Part shown: in pieces, positions 23,626-34,899 of the stretch | Position numbering within the stretch: the first letter of the stretch is position 1 | How the letters are laid out: each line of letters begins with the position of its first letter | Source: Macrothele yani | Taxonomy: Eukaryota > Arthropoda > Arachnida > Araneae > Macrothelidae | Length of the DNA: 64,000 bases | Assembly: GCA_039090855.1 (NCBI GenBank) | Contig: CM077027.1 | Coordinates: 107,019,687 to 107,083,686 of the forward strand | Direction of reading: 5' to 3' | The notes under the pieces: model-generated | Told to the model about the DNA's origin: nothing | The model's input: only the letters and a program-made list of their open reading frames with translations | The model's database searches: none | Position numbers and translations under genes: made by a program

Positions 23626-23819
23626 ATCATGGCTCTGGTAGAATGTTGCAAAAGACTGTAGAAAGAAGCGCCCTGTATTTTGTAGAATGAGGTGAACGTG
23701 TATGGTTTTCTTGCATCATTAAATGTTCAGCTGCGAACGGAAAGACCATTTGACTCATCCTGTCATTCACCTTACTCTAAGCGTAATCCAAGCAAAGTCC
23801 ACGTTTCTGAAGAATACCC

Positions 23820-24080
23820 TTATATTGCACGATGCTGACCCCAACAAGAAACGAAATCTCATTTTTGAGTCAAAACTTTACTTAAATACGAAAAATATTT
23901 ATAATTAAAATAGTAAGACCTTTCGGACGTTACTTTGCGCTCATCATCAGACTAACCACAAGACGTCTGTTCTCGATCTTAAATACTAACAAATATGCCG
24001 TTGGTGACGGTTTAATTGTCACAAACTTTACAAGAGAGACACCTTGCGGTTATTCTAGAATAACCCAAGTAAATTCGCCC
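23820..24080 (-). repeat. Penelope-like terminal fragment, inverted copy 1
   Basis: Aligns in reverse complement with 25855-26105 over about 250 bp (shared: ctaaccacaagacgtctgt). The minus strand contains gatgatgagcgcaaagtaac followed by gtccgaaag, resembling the conserved end segment I associate with Penelope-like retroelements. No reverse transcriptase is visible, so the family label is tentative. Confidence 0.5.
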
Positions 24081-24905
24081 CCCCCCCAGCTACCCCTAAT
24101 ATTTAAACTTCTGATATGATTTATTTACTGTTTAACTAAAGTTCGATAAATACCTGGAATGTCCACCAGGTAAGAGTCATTACAGCACTGTTTTTCATTC
24201 GCACAAATACACAGGGCGTCTTAGAAATGCAATGATGATATACTTTGAGGCGAATTTATGACCCTTGCTTGTTCCCAAACTGGGAAGTGAGTTCCTTTGT
24301 AAGTCGTGCGTGCCAAGAAGAGCTGAGTTCGGGCTCAATTTTAAGAACCCGAGCCCGTCCGAGCCCGAATTTCGTTTTGCAAGATAGAACCCGGGCGCGA
24401 ACGAGCCCGAAAACTATGATTAACCTGTTTCAGCATTAAAAAAAAATATCTTCTTCTAGACTTCCACTCTTTCCTCCCTGTGCAATTAACCGATGTCTTC
24501 TTCAACTACAGAGTGGGGAAGGGATGAATATCTATTTCTATAGTTTTCTTTGACCGTTCATTTCCTCCTGTTTCCAGGGCGGGATATCCGGAAAAATCGG
24601 GAGGCACAATAATCTACGTCGTACGTTGCTCAATAAAATCAGCAGGGAGCTGTCCCGCTGAAGTAAGATGCAAAATTTTGTCAACTTGCTATCTACTATC
24701 TATAGTTCTTAAAGAAAATGTTCCTTCGTAGAAATCCAGTAATTCATGGCCTATGGTGTTTGTTACCCAAGCCCTGAATGAATGACATTGCCGAGTTCCC
24801 ACTACGCATCTAAAACCAGTTGCCGAAGAATTCTATTTAACAACTACAAAGCGTAAAAAAGTCTCATGTGCTAAATGATACAAAATCACATTAAAAGAAA
24901 AATAA
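24081..24905. other. No gene; imperfect gagcccga motif cluster
   Basis: Around 24330-24420 the words gagcccga and aacccg recur, foreshadowing the minisatellite at 24911. The rest is unremarkable. Confidence 0.5.
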
Positions 24906-24910
24906 ATTAT

Positions 24911-25275
24911 CTTTCTCTCAGAGCCCGAGCCCGCACTCCAGTAAGTATCTTTCTCTCTGAACCCGAGCCCGCACTCCAGTAAGTATCTTTCTCTCTGAAC
25001 CCGAGCCCGCACTCCAATAAGTATCTCTCTCTCTGAACCCAAGCCCGCACTCCAGTAAGTATCTTTCTCTCTGAACCCTAGCCCGCACTCCAGTAAGTAT
25101 CTTTCTCTCTGAACCCAAGCCCACACTCCAGTAAGTATCTTTCTCTCTGAACCCTAGCCCGCACTCCAGTAAGTATCTTTCTCTCTGAACCCTAGCCCGC
25201 ACTCCAGTAAGTATCTTTCTCTCTGAACCCTAGCCCGCACTCCAGTAAGTATCTTTCTCTCTGAACCCGAGCCTG
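24911..25275. repeat. 38-bp minisatellite
   Basis: About nine and a half copies of a 38-bp unit (gtatctttctctctgaaccc plus gagcccgcactccagtaa). Successive gcactcca sites, such as 24933 and 24971, are exactly 38 bp apart. Because 38 is not a multiple of three, all minus-strand frames stay open, giving spurious repetitive proteins. Confidence 0.95.
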
Positions 25276-25854
25276 GTTCAGGCCCGGGCTCGACTTCAGG
25301 CTTGAGCTCAGTCCGTCTCAGCACTGGTGCCAGGGCCGTAGATCCGGCACCCATTCGCATATTATAAGAGTAGTCTTGCGAAGGTGTTTTAAAATTCCAT
25401 TTGGTGGATCCTATATATAGCTTTGATGATTCGTCACTGTCCATCGCTTGTAAAGAAACACTATACACTCCAAATCGATTTTCCGGTTTAACTTTATCTC
25501 TGTCGTTCTTCACCAATGACATAATGTTTGAAGTTTTGGTTCCAAACCAATATCATGCTTCTTGTAGATGTTTCTCAAAGTTGCTGTGGTTGGAGGGTGA
25601 AATACTATGGAACCAACAAATCTTGTCTGAGGAGGGTCTCTGTGAAGAGTAGTCGAACGAGCGTTTTTAAATTTCTTTAACAAATCAACCAAATAATGAT
25701 CCGGATAATAAAATGATATGTTCAGCTGCGAACGATATGTTTATCTCAATTTTATTATATTTATCTGAATTTTATTATGTGCTTATCTGAATTTTTACTT
25801 ACTGGGAACAATATGCTTATTTTAATTTTAAAGATATGTTTATCTGAATTTACT
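25276..25854. other. No recognised gene; AT-rich direct repeats
   Basis: 25735-25850 holds several copies of atatgtttatctgaatttta. The word atgttcagctgcgaacg at about 25719 also occurs at about 23722, so this flank is a direct repeat of sequence beside the other Penelope-like fragment. Confidence 0.5.
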
Positions 25855-26105
25855 TGGGTTGTTCTAGAATTCTACGCAACGTGTCTCTTTTGTGAAGTTT
25901 GTGACAATTAAACCATCACCGACGACATGTTTGTTAGAATTTAAGATCGAGCACAGACGTCTTGTGGTTAGTCTGATGATATGATAGGCGCAAAGTGACG
26001 TCCGAATTTTAATTGTAAATATTTTTCGTATTTTAGTAAAAGTTTTGACTCAAAATGATATTTCTTTTTTTGTTGGGGTCAACATCGTGCAATATGAGGG
26101 TATTC
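25855..26105 (+). repeat. Penelope-like terminal fragment, inverted copy 2
   Basis: Reverse-complement partner of 23820-24080, about 250 bp with few differences. It lies 1.8 kb away in opposite orientation. Confidence 0.5.
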
Positions 26106-26680
26106 TTCCAAAAACTTAGGCATTTCTACAGGCACGAAAATATTTTAACGTTTTAACCAAGCAAAGTCGCTATCACTTAAAGGTCACCATAGATGATCCT
26201 TTTGCAGGGGTCGTAATTATTTTCTACAGTAAAGGTTTCCTATTTCCTTATGTATTTTCATAGTAACTGAATGTGCTACTGTGATAGACGTATATGTAAT
26301 AATTATGCTTTGTGAAAGACAGTTTTCGGACTTACTACTGCTGTATCGATAAAAAGTCTCCATTTAGCTGGTTTGCTTTCAAATGCAGAGGACTTGTCAG
26401 CCCATTTATGCCATTTTAAGAAAGTCAAGTCACCACATTTAGGGAAAAATTTCACGTTTGATGGCTTCCGAAAAATGTAACTTTAGTTCCTTTGGCAACA
26501 ATGTTCCATTCTTTTAGTGGTGCTGCAAAAACTCCTGCATGAACTTATAAGAGATTAAGATCCCTTTCAAAATCCTTCAACCCTTCTTGGGTGATAACGT
26601 GTATGTCCCGAAGACTGTTCAACTGCAAGAGTTTGATCTTTTTAATGTGCTTCGCTTAGCTTTTTTTCATTACTTTTTTT
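26106..26680. other. No recognised feature
   Basis: AT-rich sequence with no significant frame or repeat. Confidence 0.5.
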
Positions 26681-26684
26681 TTTT

Positions 26685-26882
26685 TTGATTGGAGGTTTAA
26701 CGACCACCGTGAGCAACTCAATGGGCTATAAGCAGTCGCCCGTCCCTAATTTAGGGTCACTGGTTCCAGGGAAGGGAGAGAGCCAGTGCCGTAAGACAAA
26801 CACAACATCCATGCCTCACCGGGATTCGAACCCGGACCCCTTACGGACGAATGATCAGAGGCCATCGCTTAGACCACGGCTT
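26685..26882 (-). repeat. tRNA-derived SINE (family 2)
   Basis: A well-preserved copy. The body runs from a T-run through taacgaccaccgtgagc to the B-box region ccgggattcgaacccgg, with the A-box side near 26870. It is inverted relative to the copy at 27192. Confidence 0.88.
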
Positions 26883-27191
26883 CATTACTTTAAGCTCTGA
26901 AGATGTAAGGTGTTTTGGCACCGATAAATCATCAGAATAAGGCACTGGTCACAAAGTTGATGGAGGATTTGGGTACATAATGCTATCCTAATTTTTCAAT
27001 AAAAAATCTGAAATCGCTTGTATGAATGAAGCAACAGTCTGTAATGTGATACGTTCGCTCTCACCAAACCATTGGAAGACCAAATAATGCTGCATCAAGT
27101 TCCTTGATCAATCAGCTCGAAGTCTGTAGCACCCAGCGTCTGTCCTGGTCAGTCATTTAACAACCAAAATAAAGTTCATGTGAATTCGTGA

Positions 27192-27395
27192 TCGCCGCCC
27201 CGGTGGAGCAGGATTGTTATCATTCGTCCGACATGTGGTCGGAGTTCGAATCCCGGTGAAGTATAAATTTTGTGTTTGTCTTACGGCACTTTCTCTCTCC
27301 TTCTCTGGAATCAGTGTCCCTGAATTAGGGACTGCCGACTGCTTATAGCCCATCGAGTTGTTCATGGTGGTCGTTAAACCGCCGACCAATAAAAA
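27192..27395 (+). repeat. tRNA-derived SINE (family 2)
   Basis: Plus-strand copy with head gccccggtggagcaggattg, B box ggagttcgaatcccgg, body ending tggtcgttaaacc and an A-rich end. It forms a facing pair with 26685-26882. Confidence 0.88.
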
Positions 27396-28400
27396 ATGCT
27401 TTAGTGACTAATCCTATAAATGGCTTCTGCTTCTTTTTTGGAGTAAATTTAACAAACATGTAACAAAACAGGTTAGAAGAAATCATCCAATTAGGAATCA
27501 TCTTTCAATGAAAAAGGAGTACAACACGCACGAAGACTTTTGCGTCTGATGAACTCTGTGTGATGCATGGTGTCTTTGCAGAAAGATGGTGCAATCTCAA
27601 GTACTATAGAGATTGTATCATCTTCTGCAACTTCTCAATAGGTATTGCTACACCTTTCCCTCGATCACGTGGAAATATAATGCAATAACAATTCAACGGT
27701 TATGTCATAGCCTACTATGTTTCATACGCTAATTTTCTCGGGAACGGTAGGTGACAGAAAAATTAAAAAATAGATACGTTTGGAATCAGCTGCCAAAACT
27801 CTACAAGTGAAACATCCATTTGCCCCCAAAAAAAAAAAAAAAAACAAGTGTGTCGAACAGACAGTGGTGCCGTGCCCAGGGGTTACCCCCTAATTTGGAA
27901 TTTTTCGATATTTCAAAAACGCGATTTTAAAAGGCAAAGTTTAATTAGTATTTGAAATTCTTTTTATTCCTCATGGCAACAATTGAATGTGTTTTCACCA
28001 TGAAGACGAGAAAGCGGCAACGAGCCTAGGACCAGAATGTCTGATTACAATGAAAATCCAATGCATGGGTATAATGAAAGTTTCTGTGGCGACGAGGCAA
28101 TGTCAAATTTGAGTTCCGTGACTTATTTCCTATTACTCTAAAGCCCACTGAAAAGCAAGGAGTTTTCATTAAAGTACCAAGAATCACATCAAAATAAAAC
28201 AAAAACACTGTAACACAAACACAGAAAACCCAGAAGACTATTACAGGATTTCAATTTATGTACCATTTTTAGACATGTTTATTAGTGCTTTGGAAAACAG
28301 ATTTCTAGCACACAAATCGGTCTTATGGATATTCTAGTCACTTTTCACAACAAATCCCAATTTGCTACCATCTTCTCAAGGTATTGATGGTTTTAAAACT
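27396..28400. other. No recognised feature
   Basis: Contains an A-run at about 27829-27844. No significant frames. Confidence 0.5.
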
Positions 28401-28424
28401 TGAACTGAATTTTGTACTGGTGAC

Positions 28425-28800
28425 TTGAACGGCTCGCAAGAAGAACTAATCGTAGATTTGAAACTGTGGTACCGTAGGATGACCCGCAAAGAAAAGGAGC
28501 ACTGGCCAAAAGATGCATTAAGTGCTTTAAGGCTGTGCTACAGAGAGACATTACCCAATATAAAAACATTGTTTCACATACTAGGTAATCTACCAGTGAA
28601 ATCTTTAGAAAGTGAGCGAGTGTTTGGTTTCAACACTGCGTTTCTTAAAATCATATCTACGTAATATCATATCAGAACTGAGACTCAATGGGTTAGCATT
28701 ACTTCACATTCATTGAGAATACACACCGAAAGGTGATGAAGTTTTAGATAAATTAGCAAAAGGAAAACCAGAAGGCTGGAAATACGACTCAAGTAATAGT
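28425..28800 (+). pseudogene. hAT-type transposase C-terminal relic
   Basis: The reading frame contains ALSALRLCYRETLPNIKTLF followed by LGNLPVKSLESERVFG. After a shift near 28640 it continues with ISELRLNGLALLHIH. This is the C-terminal dimerisation block of hAT-superfamily transposases and of host proteins derived from them (pattern LPVSTAESERSFS ... MSEERL). The N-terminal and catalytic regions are absent, so it is a truncated fragment. Confidence 0.75.
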
Positions 28801-29415
28801 AAGTAAAAATAACACAAGAGTTGAATCAAATCAAAAAGTATTTGTTGGAGAGTGTGTCGTCAGCAGTCAGGGATTATTAGTCTTACTATAGAATGGAAAA
28901 AAAATATGCCATTATACAAATGATGAATGTTTCACTGGAAGGTAAATTTTTCTTTCGTTCTAGAATTACTTGTATCTTTTAACCATTTAACAGTAAGTAG
29001 TGTGGTATTCTTTTTTCTGCACAGATAAATAGCAAAATATAAGTGGTCAGCCATTATGTGGTGATAAGAATATTAATAATAATTTCCAGCAATATTTATT
29101 TGAATACTAGGGTCTGCGCATCTAGGCTCACTACGCTCGTTTCCAGAGTAGAGCTCGGGCCCTGCAGCCCGATCTCCAAATACATCACATGAAATAAAAA
29201 CTGGAAAATTCATATAAATTTCAATTTTTATTGCATGTCTAAACAAATAAGGATTGTTATTCCAAAATTTCAGAGTTTTTTTTTAGTGTCGTTAATTTTT
29301 GGAAGGTCCGAGTTTTGTCGTTTGAACTTATAGCACTTACTACATTTACCACTAAGGAAAACAAAAGCGATCCAACAAGCGTTTCCATAAACCGTAAACC
29401 TTTATGCTAAACCGT
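28801..29415. other. No recognised feature
   Basis: AT-rich with no frame or element ends that I recognise. Confidence 0.5.
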
Positions 29416-29419
29416 TAAG

Positions 29420-30050
29420 GTGGACGTCAAGAAATTTTGATTTCCATACTTTCAATGGAAAATCTTTTGTAAACATTTCCTTCACAATTATTGCGTTCCA
29501 AAGGATGACAATTTGAACATCGACTAAAATAACTTCATATTATAACTTGGAATACTTAATATTTTCTAAAACGTAGCCATAATTATATAAAAAATCAATA
29601 ACTTTTCATTTGGTGGTGTTGGAACCAGAAAAAAGATTGCGCGACCTTTACTTTGAAGACCTCAGTAGACAAACAAATGTTGGATTGCATAATTATGGTT
29701 ATGTTTTAGAAAATATTAAGTATTCCAAGTTATAAAATGAAGCTATTTTAATCGTTCAAATTTTCATCCTTGGGAACGCATTCATTGTCCAGAAAAGATG
29801 GTGCGACCTGTACTTTGATGACGTCAGTAGACAACAAACGTTGGATTGCACACTATGGTTATGTTTTAAAAACATTAAGTATTCCGAGTTATAAAATGAA
29901 GCTATTTTAATCGATGTTAAAATTTTCATCCTTGGGAACGCATTAATTGTCCAGAAAAAAGATGGCGCGACCTGTACTTTGATGACGTCATTAGACAAAC
30001 AAATGTTGGATTGCATCATTATGGTTATTGTTTAGAAAATATTAAGTGGT
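29420..30050. mobile_element. MITE derivative with a triplicated about 165-bp segment
   Basis: The first part (29420-29600) resembles an end of the MITE at 11538-11982 (ttccatactttcaatgg, cataaccataatta type words). A unit containing gaccttt/gtactttgatga, ttggattgca and aaattttcatccttggga is then repeated at about 29627, 29792 and 29957. Local tandem duplication of one MITE end is the simplest reading. Confidence 0.65.
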
Positions 30051-30071
30051 CCACTATGACCTCTCACAACT

Positions 30072-31241
30072 ATGACCGCTTCAAGTGTGGATTTGTCTAC
30101 TTCTAATTGTGTTTCTGCTTCTAATGTGCTTCGTCCTAATGTTTATGCATCGAATGTTCTTCGTCCTAATTTGCATATTCTGGGTGCTGTGTCATGTTCT
30201 ACTGCCATGGCTGCTACTCCTGTTTGCGAAACAGGCTGTGAAAACGGGAGGCAATTTGTTGCTTGGTGGTGGCGCTTGAGAGCTGGGCAATGATGACGCA
30301 GTTCACCTGTTTCAGTTCCGCCACTGCCATTCAACTCCGAGCAGCCGCTGTCTTTCAAAACTCCTACGCAGTTATTGCCAAGCACTAAACAGCCATTACC
30401 ATACAACTCCGAGCAGGCGCTTTCTTTCAAAACAACTACGCAGTTATTGCCAAGCACTGAATTGCCATTTCCATTCAACTCCGAGCAGCCGCTTTCTTCC
30501 GAAACTACTGCGTCATGATTGCCCAGCTCTCAAGCGCCACCACCAAGCAACAAATGGCCTCCCGTTTCACAGCCTGTTTCGCAAGTGCAAACACCTGCTT
30601 CTGAACTGTTCAAATCTGCTCTCATTGTTGACATGTCATTTCCACCTCTTCCTACTTCGGTGGGCTCCTCTGGACCCAAAACTGCCGGGAAACGCCCAAA
30701 TTCTGTCGAGTCTTCTTCTAGGCGTTCGCGTCGCACTAGGCGTTTTCGGACCAAATCTTCTGCCACTTCCTCTGGAACCTCACCTGGCGTAGAAAATTTT
30801 TCTTCTCAGCTTCGTACAACAAACAGATTCGCTTGCCTCCCTACTGATGATGACATGGATGTTGCTGCTAATTTAAGTGAATCAGCATCGATTGCTTCGG
30901 ATGTTGTTGGAGATGATTCTTCTCTTCCCACCATTCCCAAACTTTCCGCTCTGTTCAAAGACTGTTCTGTTCCAATGCAACCGCTCACATTTACTGAACT
31001 TCTTGAACTAATTCAACGCCCTAGGATTGACAAATTTCCAACAATCCCGTGTATTCAATCTAAGTTAAATTGGTTACCTGAAATGCTTCAACAACTGCAA
31101 TTGCTTGATGAATTTTTGATTAACGTTTCCGTTCCCCCTGAAGATGCCCAGCTTCAGCATCGTCTGTGGTACATGCGGAAGTTGCTCACAGCTGAACTCG
31201 AAAACAATCAACAGCCTGTTCATGATTTCCCAACTGACTGA
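30072..31241 (+). pseudogene. Broken Pro/Ser-rich reading frame, possibly a retroelement ORF1
   Basis: One frame runs from ATG 30072 to the stop at 31241 but is broken by TGA TGA at 30291-30296 and TGA at 30516-30518. The first part has two copies of SNVLRPN. The middle has about three copies of a 22-residue PLPFNSEQPLSFKT-type repeat. The last 240 codons are Ser/Pro/Arg-rich, then acidic (TNRFACLPTDDDMD), then a predicted helical end. The NRFxxL element and composition recall gag-like ORF1 proteins of non-LTR elements, but I cannot assign it. AATAAA lies 15 bp after the last stop. An 80-bp palindrome spans the broken middle. Confidence 0.45.
30221..30588. repeat. Inverted repeat, about 82-bp arms
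   Basis: 30221-30303 (aaacaggctgtgaaaacggg ... cttgagagctgggcaat) is the reverse complement of 30504-30588 with a handful of mismatches. The arms enclose three direct repeats of about 68-75 bp (ttcaactccgagcagccgct). The left arm thus encodes the antisense of the right arm's protein, which indicates an inverted duplication within the frame. Confidence 0.85.
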
Positions 31242-31259
31242 GTTTTTTTCTTCTGAATA

Positions 31260-31655
31260 AACGTTTTGTTTTGAAATTGTTTACCTTTGAACTTGTACTG
31301 CTTTACCATCTGTTTTTGTTTCGTTTTCGGCGAACTCTTAGACACAGTTTAATTCTATTGTTATCAACGGACTCATAGACTTTTATTTTTACTACTGTTC
31401 AACTGGGCAGCCAGTGAGCGCTATCTTTTTTACACCCTTCACATTGTTGTTATTGTTTTTTTGAATGCTTGCGTGTACTTTGTTCTCTCTCACATCTTGT
31501 TACTGTTTTGTGTTATGTACTTGTTCATATTTTGTAGAGGCGTTTTTTATACCTAACATTTTGAGCAATAAATACCTTATGAAGACAAGCCGTTCGTTTC
31601 TTTCCTTTGCGTCTTTAAAAAATGGTTGTAACGAAGTAAATTTCTCCGTCATTTC
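31260..31655. other. 3' flank of the broken frame; no gene
   Basis: T-rich sequence with an additional aataaa near 31566. No recognisable feature. Confidence 0.4.
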
Positions 31656-31800
31656 TGTCCACGCCGGGGCTCGAACCCGGGTGCCCTCATTCCGGAAAAA
31701 GTCGCTCTACCAATTGAGCTACGCGGACGCTCGTTCTGGCTGCTATCTGCCTTTATGTCGTGTGCGTCATGCGGGGCAGGCACGCCACATCCCCCCTTCC
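31635..31800 (-). repeat. tRNA-derived SINE (family 3), copy 1
   Basis: The minus strand at 31656-31729 shows a tRNA-like sequence with a pairing acceptor stem (gtccgcg with cgtggac), a D-arm tagctcaattggtagagc and a T-arm ccgggttcgagccccgg. The anticodon stem does not pair, so it is a SINE head and not a tRNA gene. Flanking sequence on both sides (taacgaagtaaatttc; gctgctatctgcctttatg) is shared with copy 2. Confidence 0.75.
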
Positions 31801-32073
31801 CCCGAAAGAGGGCCTAGGGCATGGCCCACGGTCAGCTGTAACCATGAATCGTTGCAGGCAGCCATCCGCTGTAGAACGTGCACTTGAGAACTCCCAGTCA
31901 ATCTGGTGTGTGGAATGCAACGTCACACACATTTATTATTCGAAGAAAAATTTACTTTGTTATTATTTTAGAAGGGATTCTCTTATTTTTCTTATCTCGC
32001 GGTGTGGAAAGAACATCACACCATTGCGAGATCTTCAACGGCCGGGTCATCCGGGAAGTTCGGCGGCCATTAT

Positions 32074-32235
32074 AACGAAGTAAATTTCTTCGTCATTTTT
32101 GTCCACGCCGGGGCTCTAACCCGAGTCCCCTCATTCCAGAATAAGTCGCTCTACCAATTGAGCCACGCGGACGTTCGTTCTCGCTGCTATCTGCCTTTAT
32201 GTCGTGTGCGTCCTGCGGGGCAGGTAGGTCACATG
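32074..32235 (-). repeat. tRNA-derived SINE (family 3), copy 2
   Basis: Direct repeat of copy 1 about 440 bp away. The B box is decayed (gggttagagccccgg). Same orientation, same flanking words. Confidence 0.75.
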
Positions 32236-32239
32236 GTTA

Positions 32240-34010
32240 AAAATCAGAAAATGACTTTTTCTTAATTTTTTTTTTTGTGAAAAAAGGGACGATAGTTGTA
32301 AGTTTATGCTGTAAAAATTGCAATGCGTTATGATTTATAGTTTACCATATATCCGTTTTTTATATGAATCCATCGCTAAATAGAGAATTTTGTGAAATTT
32401 AGAAATTTAATTTCTCGTAAACTAAATCGAAATTCAAAAAAAAAAAGGGCGACGAGGTGCAAAAATTCGGTCATGGCACTACATGCTTTCAAAGTTTCGT
32501 GGTTCTGTTGCTGTTAGTGTGTCCGGAACGCGACCTGATAGCCCTTTTTTGCTTACCTTAACTTTGAAATACAATATCTCTTGAAGTATCGCCAGAATCA
32601 AGAAACGGTTTATTTCAGCGTGTTTTCCGAACAATTCTCTACAAACGATGTAAATTTCACACTTTTGTATTCGATACATTTTGCACTGCGAGCTAGGAAG
32701 GCAAGAGTGTCGCGAAATTTCTAAAACAATGGTAGTTACTTTTTTTAGAACAGAGAGATTTTTGAGGGGATGTTGTACACATTTTAAAAATGCACTAATA
32801 ACACATTTTATTCTATAAAATAAACATTCGTCAACCCCCCCCCCCCCCCAAAAAAAATTCTGGGAATGGCATTGCGAACAGATGTGTCAATTTGGTGCGT
32901 TTATCAAACTCAACAGCATGGAAGAACGCACTTCAGATGTGACGATACTTCTAATATAGTGCTATCATAAATATTGAAAGTTTCAGATCAGCTTCTTTAT
33001 ATCTATATCGGTGAAAATTTTATTCCAAGAGATGTTTTAGAATAAAATGTTCACCAAACGGTGAACGGGAGCTTTATTTATTGCACTTCTGTATTCACAG
33101 AATAAGCATGAAACGTTGGTTACATTCAAACACCACGGTGTTATGCTTGTGTATCAAGATATAAAAAGTGCTTTAAGTAGAATTTCAAAAGTACTAAATT
33201 TTAGATCTTAGGGAGACTGGGCGTTTTATGAATAGGTGTGAATTTATAGACTTGTGTTCTTGAGCTTTCTTCCGTTCTCCGAAAACAGGAAATGCGGTAT
33301 GAGCTATATGTAGGACCGAGGACAATGGAATAGATAGAATTTTTACAGCAGACGAAGGATTTGTAGCAAGATTTTGGAATTTCATTTTTTCCTTAGATGT
33401 ATTTTATCTTCTTGTCGGAAATGTTCCTTTCGATGTTTAAAGGGAAAGTTTGTGGTAACAGGAATCGGAATTTTTATATAGAGAAGCGTCTTCATGCTGT
33501 GCTGGGTAATCGCTGCCAACCGAAGAGAACGGTTTCTATCTAAAAAAAGAGTTGCAGTGTGCCTCAAAGGGAAAAAGGGGAATATACCTCTCTCTTTATA
33601 TATATACTGACACAAACAAACAAACATATATATTTATATATGTTTGAGAAGGGTTTCTTTCCCAAAGAAATCTCGTGTCCTTATGTATACTGTATATTTA
33701 TGAAGTTTATAGATATCTCTACATCTTCCCTGCCTATTAGTCAAAAGCACTGACTTGAGATTTACGTGTTATTTCTTTAGATCAAAAACCGGTGAAACTG
33801 AAATACATCATATTCCTTCCTACCATATTTTTCGATTTAAGATTTCTTCTTCACACAAGTGCAAACCTTGCTTTTTTTACTCCCCATTGGCTGAATAATC
33901 TTTTTTGAATAAATGTCTTCTGACTGCACAAGGCACCGACCAACCCGCATAAACGTATGACAGACTGTAAAATCATACTTTTTCTAGTGAACCACATTAC
34001 GCCCGTTTCT
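32240..34010. other. No recognised feature
   Basis: AT-rich. A C-run is present at 32837-32849. Small frames at 32479-33753 on both strands show no domain. Confidence 0.5.
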
Positions 34011-34020
34011 TTACTTTTAA

Positions 34021-34714
34021 GGCTGTCTTTGAATGAGTGTAACAAAAATTCTGTCCTATATCTGTAATGCAAATTCTTTTGTGCACATTTTCTGGAAATC
34101 TATTACTTTGTAGAGTTTGACATTTTGAGCACAAATAAAAACGACTCATAGCTAACACGTGTCGCAGTTATTTTTCCGATATATTTGTTAGAATGTGTTT
34201 TTTTAATTCAATTTATCTGACTCGAAAGTAATCCAATTTGGCGCTAGATAGCGGCAGAAGTTAGCTTGGCAGTGTTTCTGTGTGGAAGAAACGAAATTAC
34301 TCATTTCTGTCTGATTTTTTTTAATTATCTAGGCCAAATAGAAATCAAAGAATGGGCACTGAAGTGAGATTGGAATCTTGTCTTCTATAGATCATCTTAA
34401 ATTCTACTGTATGTTCATTTTTGAAGAGAAAACGTGTACATTACCAGAAAACACTTGAGTTTGAGACAGAAAATACGCCTACCTACTAAGCTCCACCACA
34501 ATGTCATTGGTTAAAACGTAACCGCGCGTAATTTGTCTTTTCATTGTGGAGCCAACGAGAGATCGCTTCCATTCTGAATATGTTAAGGTCTTCAGTCATT
34601 CGCTGACGCCAACTTCTGGGACAATCACTCAAGGCGTAAAAGCCACGCCCAAGGAGGGATATTTTGCGCCATCTATCGCAGAAGATGAAGCCTAACACTC
34701 ATTCAAAGACAGCC
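34021..34714. mobile_element. 694-bp MITE with TTAA target duplication
   Basis: The 20-bp inverted ends ggctgtctttgaatgagtgt (34021-34040) and acactcattcaaagacagcc (34695-34714) are perfect and directly flanked by TTAA (34017-34020, 34715-34718). TTAA duplications are typical of piggyBac and Kolobok superfamilies. Ends starting GG fit Kolobok better than the CCY starts of piggyBac. No transposase is encoded. Confidence 0.85.
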
Positions 34715-34899
34715 TTAAGTTGAATTCGTAACACTATTTTTCCATGAACTACTGTTTTACCTATGATGATCCGTAAAAAAAGTTGGTAGCGAGTCCCCGA
34801 CTCTCAGTTACCGAATTTAACGAGACTTGCTTCACATTCATATTATTGTTTGCAATTCGATTAGAACGTTTTGAGAAAAAAATAAGTAGATATACACGG

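Noticed and set aside
24833..25522. Repetitive proteins with ERYLLECGLGF repeats on the minus strand
   Set aside because: The 38-bp minisatellite keeps all frames open by chance; no independent coding evidence.
30530..30766. Minus-strand frame at the proline-rich locus
   Set aside because: Antisense of the plus-strand frame and part of the palindrome; no domain.
31656..31729. Functional tRNA gene
   Set aside because: Acceptor, D and T arms pair, but the anticodon stem does not, and the sequence is repeated with its flanks at 32074, as in a SINE.
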